Part shown: positions 44,448 through 52,070 of the stretch, in pieces
Numbering within the stretch: position 1 is the first letter of the stretch
Layout: each line of letters opens with the position of its first letter
Source of the DNA: Novosphingobium sp. SCN 66-18
GTDB lineage: Bacteria > Pseudomonadota > Alphaproteobacteria > Sphingomonadales > Sphingomonadaceae
Length of the DNA: 64,000 nt
Direction of reading: 5' to 3'
Assembly (NCBI GenBank): GCA_001725355.1
Contig: MEGD01000007.1
Coordinates: 1 to 64,000 of the forward strand
Program-made: the position numbers and the translations under genes
Notes under the pieces: generated by a model
Database searches by the model: none
Told to the model about the DNA's origin: nothing
What the model saw: only the letters and a program-made list of their open reading frames with translations

Positions 44448-45773
44448 GTGTCTGACGCAAATGTGGCCGAAGGCCCGATCTATCCGCGCGCGCCCATGGC
44501 ATGGCTGACGGTGGCGATCCTTTTTGTGCTGTATATCCGCTCGCTGGCGGACCGTTATCTGATGGCGCTGATGGTCGAACCGATCAAGCAGGGTCTCCAC
44601 CTTTCCGACACGCAATTCAGCCTGCTGCAGGGTCCGGCCTTTGCAGTTTTCTACTGCCTCTGCGCCATTCCGGTGGGGCTGATGCTGGATCGTTACAGCC
44701 GCCGCTGGGTGCTGTTCTTCTGCATCCTGCTGTGGAGCGCGGGGGCGGGGGCCTGCGGTTTTGCCGGGGGCTTTGCCATGTTGATGGCCGCGCGCGCGCT
44801 CGTCGGCGCCGGCGAGGCGGGCTATACGACCGGTGCCTATTCGATCATCGGCGACAGTTTTCCGCCCTCACGGCTTTCGCTGGCCATGGCGGTGTTTGTC
44901 ATGGGCGGGGTGATGGGGGCGGGCATCGTCTTCTTGCTGGGCGGGCCGCTGGTCGGCTTTGTGCTGGAAGGCGGCATCTCGCACTGGCCGATGATGGGCC
45001 ATTTCGCTCCTTGGCAGCAAGCCTTTGTCATCACCGGCATTCCGGGCATGGCCTTTGCTTTCCTCGTCTTCCTTTTCCCCGAACCGCGCCGCCGCCAGCA
45101 GGCCGCCGTCTCCGCGCTCGAAGGCTATCGTGAGGCGTGGCGCTTCATCATGACCTATCCGCGCTGTTTCAGCGGGATCATCTTCGGCATCGGCTTCGTC
45201 TATACCGTCACCATCGCGCTGCAGATCTGGAGCCCGACCTTCCTCACCCGCGTCCATGGCTGGAAACCGGGGCAGATCGGTCTGGCGATGGGCGTGGCGC
45301 AATTGCTCGCCGCGCTCAGCCTGCCGGTGCATGGTTGGGTGGTGGATCGGTTGTATAATGCCGGCTATCGCGATGCGCATCTGCGCTGGTGCCTGATCAC
45401 GCTGGTGCTGGCTGGGCCGCTGGCAGTGGCGGCCTATCTGGTCAGCAACCCCTATGCCACGGTTGTGCTGTTCGGCCTTTATATGACCTGCATCCATTCG
45501 ACCTCTTCGATGGGCCCCGCCTCGGTGCAACTTGTCACGCCTACTGCCTTGCGCGGCCGGGTGACGGCGATTTTCGTGCTGATGACCGGGTTGATCGGCA
45601 TGGCGCTGGGCACATTCCTTGTCGGCTTTGTTACCGACAAAGTGTTGGGCGACCCGGCCAAAGTCGGGCTTTCGATGGTGGCTCTGGTGGTGTCCGGCCT
45701 GATTCTCGCGGCGGGATTTTTTGCCCATGGCTGTGCAGGCGTGCGCCGTTTGCTGGCCGCGCGGGCGGAGTAA
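44448..45773 (+). CDS. Spinster-like MFS transporter
   Basis: 441-aa inner-membrane carrier. GTG start at 44448 with GGAGAG about 6 nt upstream; a longer TTG reading would begin inside the operator palindrome. About 12 membrane segments; AWLTVAILFVLYIRSLADRY opens the first helix and VGLMLDRYSRRW is motif A. Same subgroup as the carrier at 17663. Encoded just before the TonB-dependent receptor, so the two probably import the same substrate across inner and outer membranes. Confidence 0.9.
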   Translation: MSDANVAEGPIYPRAPMAWLTVAILFVLYIRSLADRYLMALMVEPIKQGLHLSDTQFSLLQGPAFAVFYCLCAIPVGLMLDRYSRRWVLFFCILLWSAGAGACGFAGGFAMLMAARALVGAGEAGYTTGAYSIIGDSFPPSRLSLAMAVFVMGGVMGAGIVFLLGGPLVGFVLEGGISHWPMMGHFAPWQQAFVITGIPGMAFAFLVFLFPEPRRRQQAAVSALEGYREAWRFIMTYPRCFSGIIFGIGFVYTVTIALQIWSPTFLTRVHGWKPGQIGLAMGVAQLLAALSLPVHGWVVDRLYNAGYRDAHLRWCLITLVLAGPLAVAAYLVSNPYATVVLFGLYMTCIHSTSSMGPASVQLVTPTALRGRVTAIFVLMTGLIGMALGTFLVGFVTDKVLGDPAKVGLSMVALVVSGLILAAGFFAHGCAGVRRLLAARAE

Positions 45774-45853
45774 ACCGGGGGACTGTGTAAATATCTCCCG
45801 ATTTCATGGGGCTGGCGCGCATTGTGATATTTATCCGTCAGCCCTGATGATTG

Positions 45854-45867
45854 TGCATAGGGATGCA
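45854..45867. promoter_or_regulatory. Operator-like palindrome, perfect copy (TGCAT-N4-ATGCA)
   Basis: TGCATAGGGATGCA is a perfect strict-form palindrome. It runs into a second dyad, the 14-bp ATGCAAATTTGCAT at 45863-45876, giving two overlapping half-site arrangements. It lies 8 nt upstream of the TonB receptor -35 box. Confidence 0.65.
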
Positions 45868-45875
45868 AATTTGCA

Positions 45876-45904
45876 TTGACTGGCAAAATTCTCCGGCCTA
45901 CAAA
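45876..45904 (+). promoter_or_regulatory. Sigma-70-like promoter of TonB receptor
   Basis: TTGACT at 45876-45881 and TACAAA at 45899-45904 with the ideal 17-nt spacer. About 60 nt of leader precede the ATG at 45966, which has GGGAGG about 8 nt upstream. Confidence 0.65.
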
Positions 45905-45965
45905 TTCTGCAACATAGGGCAAAAAGCGAGGCGTTGGACTTCGCGGGCTTTTATGGGAGGTTGGG

Positions 45966-48866
45966 ATGCGAATTCATACCATGTCCGTATTGTTGGCCGG
46001 GACGGCGCTGGCCGCCGCGTTTCCGGGGGCCGCCAGCGCCGCCGATGAACCCAAAGCCGCCGACATCATCGTCACCGCCACGCGCATCGTGCGCGACGGC
46101 TATACCGCGCCCACGCCGGTGACGGTCGCCTCGGCCGAAGAACTGGCCAAGGCCACGCCGACCAATATTCCCGATGCGCTCAACAAACTGCCCAATTTCC
46201 AGAACTCGCTGGGGCCGGGCAAGTCGGCGAACAATTTCTCGGCCATTCCGATCCATGGCAATATCCTCAACCTGCGCGGTCTGGGCACGCCCACGGCCAA
46301 CCCCAAGGGGCCGCTGCGTACCCTTATCATGGTCGATGGCGTGCGCGTGGCGCCCACCGAATATATCGGCACCATCGACACCAACGTCATCCCCAACCTG
46401 CTGGTTCAGCGCGTGGACGTGGTGACGGGCGGCGCTTCGGCGGCGTGGGGTTCGGACGCGGTGGCGGGCGTCGTCAACTTCGTGCTCGACAAGAAGTTCG
46501 TGGGCCTGAAGGGAAATCTTCAGGCGGGCACATCGCAGCGCGGCGACAATAACAACCAGCGCATCGGTCTGGCCTTTGGCACCAAATTCGCGGGCGACCG
46601 CGGCCATCTGCTGCTCTCGGCTGAATATTACAACAATGACGGCATGCTGCGCGATGCGCGCAAGGCGGGCCAGAACGGCTATGCCTGGGTCGGATCGACG
46701 CCGGGCTGCGTCAACACCACGTCTGATGCCACCGCCTGTTCGCCGGGCGGCTCGCTCAACCCGTATAAGCAGGCCGGCAATGTGCTGATTTCCTCGGCCT
46801 CGACCTATGGCAAGCTCTATAATGGCGCTACGCCGCTGGGCACCAAGCTGAATGCCGACGGCACGGTCTCACCCTTCAACACCGGCACGGCCACGGGCAG
46901 CGCGGGCATCCAGATCGGCGGGGATGGCTATACGATCCCGGCGCATACCACCGCGATCGCGCCCTCCAAGACCTATCAGAACTTTGGCCGCCTCAGCTTC
47001 GATTTCAGCGACAATTTCAGCGCCTTCACGCAGATGATCTATTCGCGCACCGAAATTGCCTATGACGCAATGGCCAACACGCTGGTTCAGGGCAGCCCGA
47101 CCGCGACGATCTATGCGGGCAATCCCTATATTCCTGCCTCGCTGGCCTCGACGGTGGCGACCAACGGTTCGGTGGGCATTGCGGCCTATTATTCGGACAA
47201 TCAGACCAGGGTGCGCGAAACCACCGATTTCATCCAGTCGACCTCGGGTATCGAGGGCAAGTTTGGCGGGTGGAAGGTCAGGGCCGATTACACCCATTCG
47301 GAATCGACCCATAACATGACCCAGTCGGGCCTGTGGGACTGGAAGAAGTTCTTTGCTGGAGTCGATGTCGTCTCGGTGGGCGGTACGCCCACTTGCCGCG
47401 TGCTGACCGATCCGACGGTCGCCGCGCAATATGCCGGGTGTCAACCGATCAACCTGTTTGCAGGCAATCCGGCCGTGTCCAGCCCGGCGGGCTATGCCTA
47501 TGCCACGGGCACCTCGCAATATCGCGCGCGCTTCAAGCATGACTCGATCACCGCCAGCATCAGCGGCAGCCCCTTCAGCCTGCCCGCAGGCCCGGTCGAC
47601 ATCGTGGTGGGCGGCGAATATCGCAAACAGAGCATGACGCTGACCAGCAATGCCGACCCGGCCAATCTGGACACGGCGGCCAAGAAGGCGGCCTATTTCG
47701 CGGGGCTGCGCGGGGTGCAATCGGCCTCGCTCTATTACTGGCTGACCAATGTGGGCACGGCCAATGGCTCGATGGATGTCAAGGAAGCCTTTGGCGAAAT
47801 CGCGGTGCCGCTGCTGAAAGACGCCCCGCTGGCCCAGCAGCTCAGCCTGAACGGCGCGGTGCGTGTGACCGATTATTCGACCTCGGGCACGGTGACGACA
47901 TGGAAGGCGGGCGGCACCTGGAAGCCGGTCAGCGACTTCCTGCTGCGCGCCACCTATTCGCGCGATATCCGCGCGCCCAACCTTTATGAACTCTATCGCG
48001 GCGACACCAGCGGCATCGGCATCGTGCTCGACCCGGTCACGGGGCTGAACCAGAACGCATCGACCGTATCGGGCGGCAACCCCAAGCTGAAGCCCGAAGT
48101 GGCCAAGACGCTGACCATCGGCGGCGTGTTCACCCCCAGCTTCCTGCCGGGCTTCAGCATGTCGGTCGACTTTTACAAGATCGACATGACCGGCGCCATC
48201 GACGCGCTGACCGCGCAGCAGATCCTCAATATCTGCGGCACGGCGGGCACGGCGCCGGAATGTTCGCTGATCTCGCGGCCCAATTCGACCTCGTTCCCCT
48301 CGATGGTGCGGATCACGGAATCGAACATCTCGTTCCTGAAGACGCAGGGCGTGGATATTGACGCCAGCTATCGCCGTCAGGTCGGAAAGGGCGCGCTGGG
48401 TATCCGCCTCTATGCCAACTATCTGGGCCAGTTCGACACCCAGCTCTATGCCGGACAGCCGGTGGTGCATTATGCCGGGGCCAATGTGGTGGGTTCTAAC
48501 CCCGTGTCCTATCCGCGCTGGCGCGGGTCGCTCTCGGTCGATTACACGGTCGGGCCGATCGGCATCAACATTGCCGAACAGTATATCGGTTCGATGAACC
48601 GCTTCCTCAATGCGTCAGCGCCCAATCTGTCGAACTTTGTCGGTGGTTCGGTGCCCGCCTATATGTACACCGACCTTTCGGTGCGGGCGCGCATTCCCCA
48701 TGGTGCGGGCGGCTATTTCGAAGTGTTCGGTACGGTCAACAACCTGTTCGACACGGATCCGCCGATCATTCCGGGCATCACGCCGGGCGTCAATCTGGCC
48801 ACCAATATCTCGACCTATGACATGATCGGCCGCGCCTTTACGGCGGGGGTCCGCTTCAAGTTCTAA
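45966..48866 (+). CDS. TonB-dependent receptor
   Basis: 966-aa outer-membrane beta-barrel with a signal peptide to about residue 26 (AASA cleavage region) and a TonB box DIIVTATR at about 33-40. The plug domain follows (LNLRGLG, TLIMVDGVRV, VDVVTGGASAAWGSDAVAGV), and the barrel ends in the typical aromatic C-terminus FTAGVRFKF. Imports a large or scarce substrate with energy from TonB. The plug and length are those of sphingomonad receptors for organic compounds rather than classic siderophore receptors. Located between the MFS carrier and the CitE-like gene, under a strong promoter with a perfect operator-like palindrome. Confidence 0.95.
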   Translation: MRIHTMSVLLAGTALAAAFPGAASAADEPKAADIIVTATRIVRDGYTAPTPVTVASAEELAKATPTNIPDALNKLPNFQNSLGPGKSANNFSAIPIHGNILNLRGLGTPTANPKGPLRTLIMVDGVRVAPTEYIGTIDTNVIPNLLVQRVDVVTGGASAAWGSDAVAGVVNFVLDKKFVGLKGNLQAGTSQRGDNNNQRIGLAFGTKFAGDRGHLLLSAEYYNNDGMLRDARKAGQNGYAWVGSTPGCVNTTSDATACSPGGSLNPYKQAGNVLISSASTYGKLYNGATPLGTKLNADGTVSPFNTGTATGSAGIQIGGDGYTIPAHTTAIAPSKTYQNFGRLSFDFSDNFSAFTQMIYSRTEIAYDAMANTLVQGSPTATIYAGNPYIPASLASTVATNGSVGIAAYYSDNQTRVRETTDFIQSTSGIEGKFGGWKVRADYTHSESTHNMTQSGLWDWKKFFAGVDVVSVGGTPTCRVLTDPTVAAQYAGCQPINLFAGNPAVSSPAGYAYATGTSQYRARFKHDSITASISGSPFSLPAGPVDIVVGGEYRKQSMTLTSNADPANLDTAAKKAAYFAGLRGVQSASLYYWLTNVGTANGSMDVKEAFGEIAVPLLKDAPLAQQLSLNGAVRVTDYSTSGTVTTWKAGGTWKPVSDFLLRATYSRDIRAPNLYELYRGDTSGIGIVLDPVTGLNQNASTVSGGNPKLKPEVAKTLTIGGVFTPSFLPGFSMSVDFYKIDMTGAIDALTAQQILNICGTAGTAPECSLISRPNSTSFPSMVRITESNISFLKTQGVDIDASYRRQVGKGALGIRLYANYLGQFDTQLYAGQPVVHYAGANVVGSNPVSYPRWRGSLSVDYTVGPIGINIAEQYIGSMNRFLNASAPNLSNFVGGSVPAYMYTDLSVRARIPHGAGGYFEVFGTVNNLFDTDPPIIPGITPGVNLATNISTYDMIGRAFTAGVRFKF

Positions 48867-48886
48867 GGTCTGCCTGAAGGAAACTG

Positions 48887-48921
48887 TCCGGCCGCGTTCA
48901 TCATCGGATGGCGCGGCCGGA
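48887..48921 (+). terminator. Hairpin between TonB receptor and CitE-like gene
   Basis: A perfect 10-bp GC-rich stem (48887-48896 with 48912-48921) and 15-nt loop, 20 nt after the receptor stop. No T-run follows, so partial termination or an mRNA-stability role is likely, reducing expression of the downstream lyase relative to the receptor. Confidence 0.45.
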
Positions 48922-48941
48922 TCTGTATGAGGGACATGTCC

Positions 48942-49772
48942 ATGCTGCGCTGGCGTTCGATGCTGTTTGCCCCTGCCGACCATGCGGAACGCTGCGCCAA
49001 GGCGGCGCGGGCGGGGGCCGATGCGGTGATCCTCGATCTGGAGGATGCGGTGGCGCCCGGCGCCAAGCCCGCGGCGCGCGCGGCATTGGCCGGGGCGGTG
49101 GCGGATGTGCGGGCGCAGGGCGTGGCGGCCACGGTGCGGATCAACGCGCCATGGATGATGGCGGTGGAGGACATTCGCGCGGCGGCGGCCGCCGGGGGTG
49201 ATGCGATCGTGGTGCCCAAGGCGGAATGTCCGCATGACCTTGGTGTGATCGCCGCGATGGTGGCCGAATTGCGGGGTGAGGCTCTGCCCATCATCGCGCT
49301 GATTGAAAGCCCGCTGGGCGTGGCGCGGGCGCAGGCGATGGCCGATGTGCCCTGCGTGGCCGGTCTGGCGCTGGGGACCGAGGATTTCTCTCTGGCGATG
49401 GGGGTGGAGCCGACTACCGCCGTGCTCGACCTGCCCGCGCGGCAATTGGCTATGGCGGCGGCGGGGCGGGAGCTGATGGCGCTGGCGGTGCCTTTCTCCA
49501 TCGCGCGTTTCCGCGAGGAGGAAGCCTATCGCGCCATCGCGGGCGAGGCGGCGGCTTACGGCGTCAATGGCGCGATCTGTATCCATCCCAAGCAGGTGGC
49601 GGTGGCCAATGCGGTCTTTGGCCTTTCCCCCGCCGCACGCGAGGAGGCAGAGCGCATCTGGGCGGCTTGGGACGAGGCGCGGGCGCAGGGCCTCTCGGTG
49701 GTCACGCTCGACGGGCGGATGATCGACCTGCCCGTGGCGGAACGGGCCAGAAAGGCTCTGGCCCGCCCTTGA
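48942..49772 (+). CDS. HpcH/HpaI aldolase/citrate lyase beta-like (CitE-like) protein
   Basis: 276-aa TIM-barrel lyase. ATG at 48942 chosen because GAGGGA lies 7 nt upstream; in-frame ATGs at 48927 and 48936 are alternatives. Motifs: RSMLFAPAD, DAVILDLEDAV with the metal-binding acidic pair, VRINAPW, PIIALIESPLG, GTEDFSLAMG and ICIHPKQV. The family cleaves malyl-CoA, citramalyl-CoA or 3-hydroxy-3-methylglutaryl-like CoA esters. With Mct/Meh/Mcd-like genes elsewhere in the island, a citramalyl-CoA lyase giving pyruvate and acetyl-CoA is possible but unproven. Confidence 0.87.
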   Translation: MLRWRSMLFAPADHAERCAKAARAGADAVILDLEDAVAPGAKPAARAALAGAVADVRAQGVAATVRINAPWMMAVEDIRAAAAAGGDAIVVPKAECPHDLGVIAAMVAELRGEALPIIALIESPLGVARAQAMADVPCVAGLALGTEDFSLAMGVEPTTAVLDLPARQLAMAAAGRELMALAVPFSIARFREEEAYRAIAGEAAAYGVNGAICIHPKQVAVANAVFGLSPAAREEAERIWAAWDEARAQGLSVVTLDGRMIDLPVAERARKALARP

Positions 49773-49776
49773 TGGA

Positions 49777-51270
49777 TCAGTTCGTTTTGATCCACACGCC
49801 CTTGGTCTGCAGATAGGCGTCAATATGCTCATGGCCGCCCTCGCGGCCAAATCCGCTCATCTTGTATCCGCCGAAGGGCACCGCCGGGTCCATCGCGAAA
49901 TAGTGGTTGACCCAGACCGACCCGGCCCGGATGCGCCTGACCGCCGACATGGCCTTGTCGATGTCCTTGGTCCACACCCCGCCCGCCAGGCCGAAACGCG
50001 TGGCATTGGCCCGCGCGATCACCTCGTCAAACGTGTCGAAAGGCATGATCGAGGCGACGGGGCCGAAGATTTCCTCACACGCAATGCGCATATCGTCGCG
50101 CACATCGGCAAAGACCGTGGGGGCCACCCAATAGCCCTTGTCCAGCCCACCCGCCGTCACGCGCCCGCCGCCGGTAATCAGCCTTGCGCCCTGCTGCGCG
50201 CCCAACGCAAGGTAATCGGAAACGCGGTCGAATTGCTTCCCCGACACGATGGGGCCGATCTGCGTGGCCGGATCGAGGCTGAGGCCGACCTTCAGCCCAT
50301 CGGCGAAAGCGGCAAAGCGCCCGACGAATTCCTCATAGGCCGGGCGCTCGACATAGATGCGCGTGCCCGCCGCGCAGACCTGCCCGCTATTGTTGAACAC
50401 GCCCATGGCCGAGGCGGGGATCGCCGCATCGAGATTGGCGTCGGCAAAGATGATATTGGGCGATTTGCCGCCCAGTTCCATCGTCACCTTTTTGAACGTC
50501 CGCGCCGAAGCCTCGACAATCCGCGCGCCCGTAGGGCCTGATCCGGTAAAGGCCACCTTGTCCACATCGGGATGGGCCGAGAGCGCGGCGCCGGTTGCCC
50601 CCGCGCCCGTCACCACATTGACGACGCCCGGCGGCACGCCCGCCTCATGGCAAAGTTCGGCAAAGCGCAGGGCGGACAGGCCCGCATCCTCGGCGGGTTT
50701 CAGCACGATGGTGCAGCCCGTGGCCAGCACCGGCCCGATCTTCCACGCCGCGCTGAACAAAGGCCCGTTCCACGGGATGATCGCGCCGACCACGCCGATG
50801 GGTTCGCGCAGAGTATAGGACAGCAGGTCGACCGGGAAGGAATTGCCCAGTGTCTGGCCATAAATTGCCGTGGCCGCCCCTGCGAAATGGTGGAGAGAAC
50901 GCTTCAACATGCCGCGAAGCCCGCGCGAGGCGGTGATCGGGCGGCCCATTTCCAGCGTGTCGAGCATGGCCAGATCATCGCATTCGGCATCGACCAGTTC
51001 GGCCAGCTTGAGGATCACCGCCTGCCGCTCGGCCGGTTTAAAGCGGCTCCACGGGCCTTCAAAGGCGGCGCGGGCGGCGCGCACCGCGCGGTCCACATCG
51101 TCCTCTCCGGCCAGCGCCAGTTGCGCCACCAGCTCGCCGGTCGAGGCGCTGATGCTGTTGAACGTCTCGCCCGAAAGCGCGTCCACCGCTTCGCCATTGA
51201 TCAGCAGTTTTTTGCGCCCATCGCCCAGCCACGCGGGGCGGAAAGCGCTGATGCTGCTATAATCGGTCAT
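49777..51270 (-). CDS. NAD(P)-dependent aldehyde dehydrogenase
   Basis: 497-aa ALDH superfamily enzyme of normal length. Start at MTDYSS with AGAGG 9 nt upstream. Catalytic Cys299 (NNSGQVCAAG) and general-base Glu265 (MELGGKSP) are intact, as is the cofactor loop FTGSGPTG. Oxidises an aldehyde to the acid that the acyl-CoA ligase or CoA-transferases can activate. Convergent with the CitE-like gene (4-nt gap) and divergent from the TetR gene at 51402, with an operator-like repeat between them. Confidence 0.93.
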   Translation of the reverse strand: MTDYSSISAFRPAWLGDGRKKLLINGEAVDALSGETFNSISASTGELVAQLALAGEDDVDRAVRAARAAFEGPWSRFKPAERQAVILKLAELVDAECDDLAMLDTLEMGRPITASRGLRGMLKRSLHHFAGAATAIYGQTLGNSFPVDLLSYTLREPIGVVGAIIPWNGPLFSAAWKIGPVLATGCTIVLKPAEDAGLSALRFAELCHEAGVPPGVVNVVTGAGATGAALSAHPDVDKVAFTGSGPTGARIVEASARTFKKVTMELGGKSPNIIFADANLDAAIPASAMGVFNNSGQVCAAGTRIYVERPAYEEFVGRFAAFADGLKVGLSLDPATQIGPIVSGKQFDRVSDYLALGAQQGARLITGGGRVTAGGLDKGYWVAPTVFADVRDDMRIACEEIFGPVASIMPFDTFDEVIARANATRFGLAGGVWTKDIDKAMSAVRRIRAGSVWVNHYFAMDPAVPFGGYKMSGFGREGGHEHIDAYLQTKGVWIKTN

Positions 51271-51314
51271 GTCTGGCATCCTCTTGGATCTTTGGCGGAT
51301 CATAGGCACATTTC

Positions 51315-51328
51315 TGCACATGAGGTCA
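51315..51328. promoter_or_regulatory. Operator-like repeat between aldehyde dehydrogenase and TetR genes
   Basis: TTCTGCAC-ATGA-GGTCA; two mismatches from the strict form and the same GGTCA half as the copy at 22119, which also adjoins a TetR gene of the same subfamily. A TTGACC (minus, 51331-51326) overlaps the repeat, as expected for a promoter of the aldehyde dehydrogenase. Confidence 0.45.
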
Positions 51329-51401
51329 ATAATAAAACGTGGCAGGCGGTTTGCGCCCCGCCGCGCCCTATGGCATGGCGGGATCGGAAAAGAGAGGAAC
51401 C

Positions 51402-52070
51402 ATGGCCGACCCAGCGCCCCTGTTCAATGCGGCCAAACGCCACCTGCTGTTGACAGCCGAGCGGCTGTTTGCCCAGCGCGGATGCGAGGGCGTGTCGCTG
51501 CGCGAGATTGCGCAGGCGGCAGGATCGCGCAACAACAATGCCGTGCAATATCACTTCGGATCGCGTGAGGGGCTGATGGCCGCGATCCATGTCTGCCGCG
51601 TGGGCGATATGGAGGCAATGCGCGAGGCGATGCTGGCGCGGGCCGGGGCGGAAGGGCTGCTGGGCGACTCGCTGACCTTGCTGCAAATCCTGTGCCTGCC
51701 GCATCTGGCGCTTAAAGATGAGGATGGCAGCCATCCCTATGCCGGGTTTCTGGTGCATTATGTGATGCGCCACTGGCGCGCGCCCGATGCCGATGCTGCG
51801 GTGGGGGCGGGCGGGGTCGCCCCGGCGCAAAGGCGGGTGGTCGAGCTGATCGCGGCGACTTTGGGCGATCTGTCCCCCGCCTTCATCCGTTCGCGCAGTA
51901 TGTTGGCGCTGATGCTTTTCCTTAACGCGCTGCTGCGCCACGATCATGTCGATCGGCAATTGGGCGTCCCGGCCCTGCTGGAGGACGCGCTGCGCAGCGC
52001 CCATGCGGCCCTGCGCCAGAGCGATGCAGGGCGCGCGCCTTTGCTCTTTGCCGATATGTTGGCGCTCTAA
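51402..52070 (+). CDS. TetR/AcrR family regulator
   Basis: 222-aa repressor; ATG at 51402 behind GAGAGG. The DNA-binding part has VSLREIAQAAGSRNNNAVQY followed by HFGSREGL, closely matching the regulator at 22126. The C-terminal domain differs and ligand is unknown. Divergent from the aldehyde dehydrogenase, with an operator-like repeat in between. Its end overlaps the convergent sulfatase gene by 4 nt. Together with the 22126 protein it is a leading candidate to bind the shared palindrome. Confidence 0.88.
   Translation: MADPAPLFNAAKRHLLLTAERLFAQRGCEGVSLREIAQAAGSRNNNAVQYHFGSREGLMAAIHVCRVGDMEAMREAMLARAGAEGLLGDSLTLLQILCLPHLALKDEDGSHPYAGFLVHYVMRHWRAPDADAAVGAGGVAPAQRRVVELIAATLGDLSPAFIRSRSMLALMLFLNALLRHDHVDRQLGVPALLEDALRSAHAALRQSDAGRAPLLFADMLAL

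Noticed and set aside
45777-45806. Imperfect CGGGGGA/TCTCCCG hairpin after the second MFS gene
   Set aside because: One mismatch, 7-bp arms and no T-run; not convincing as a terminator.
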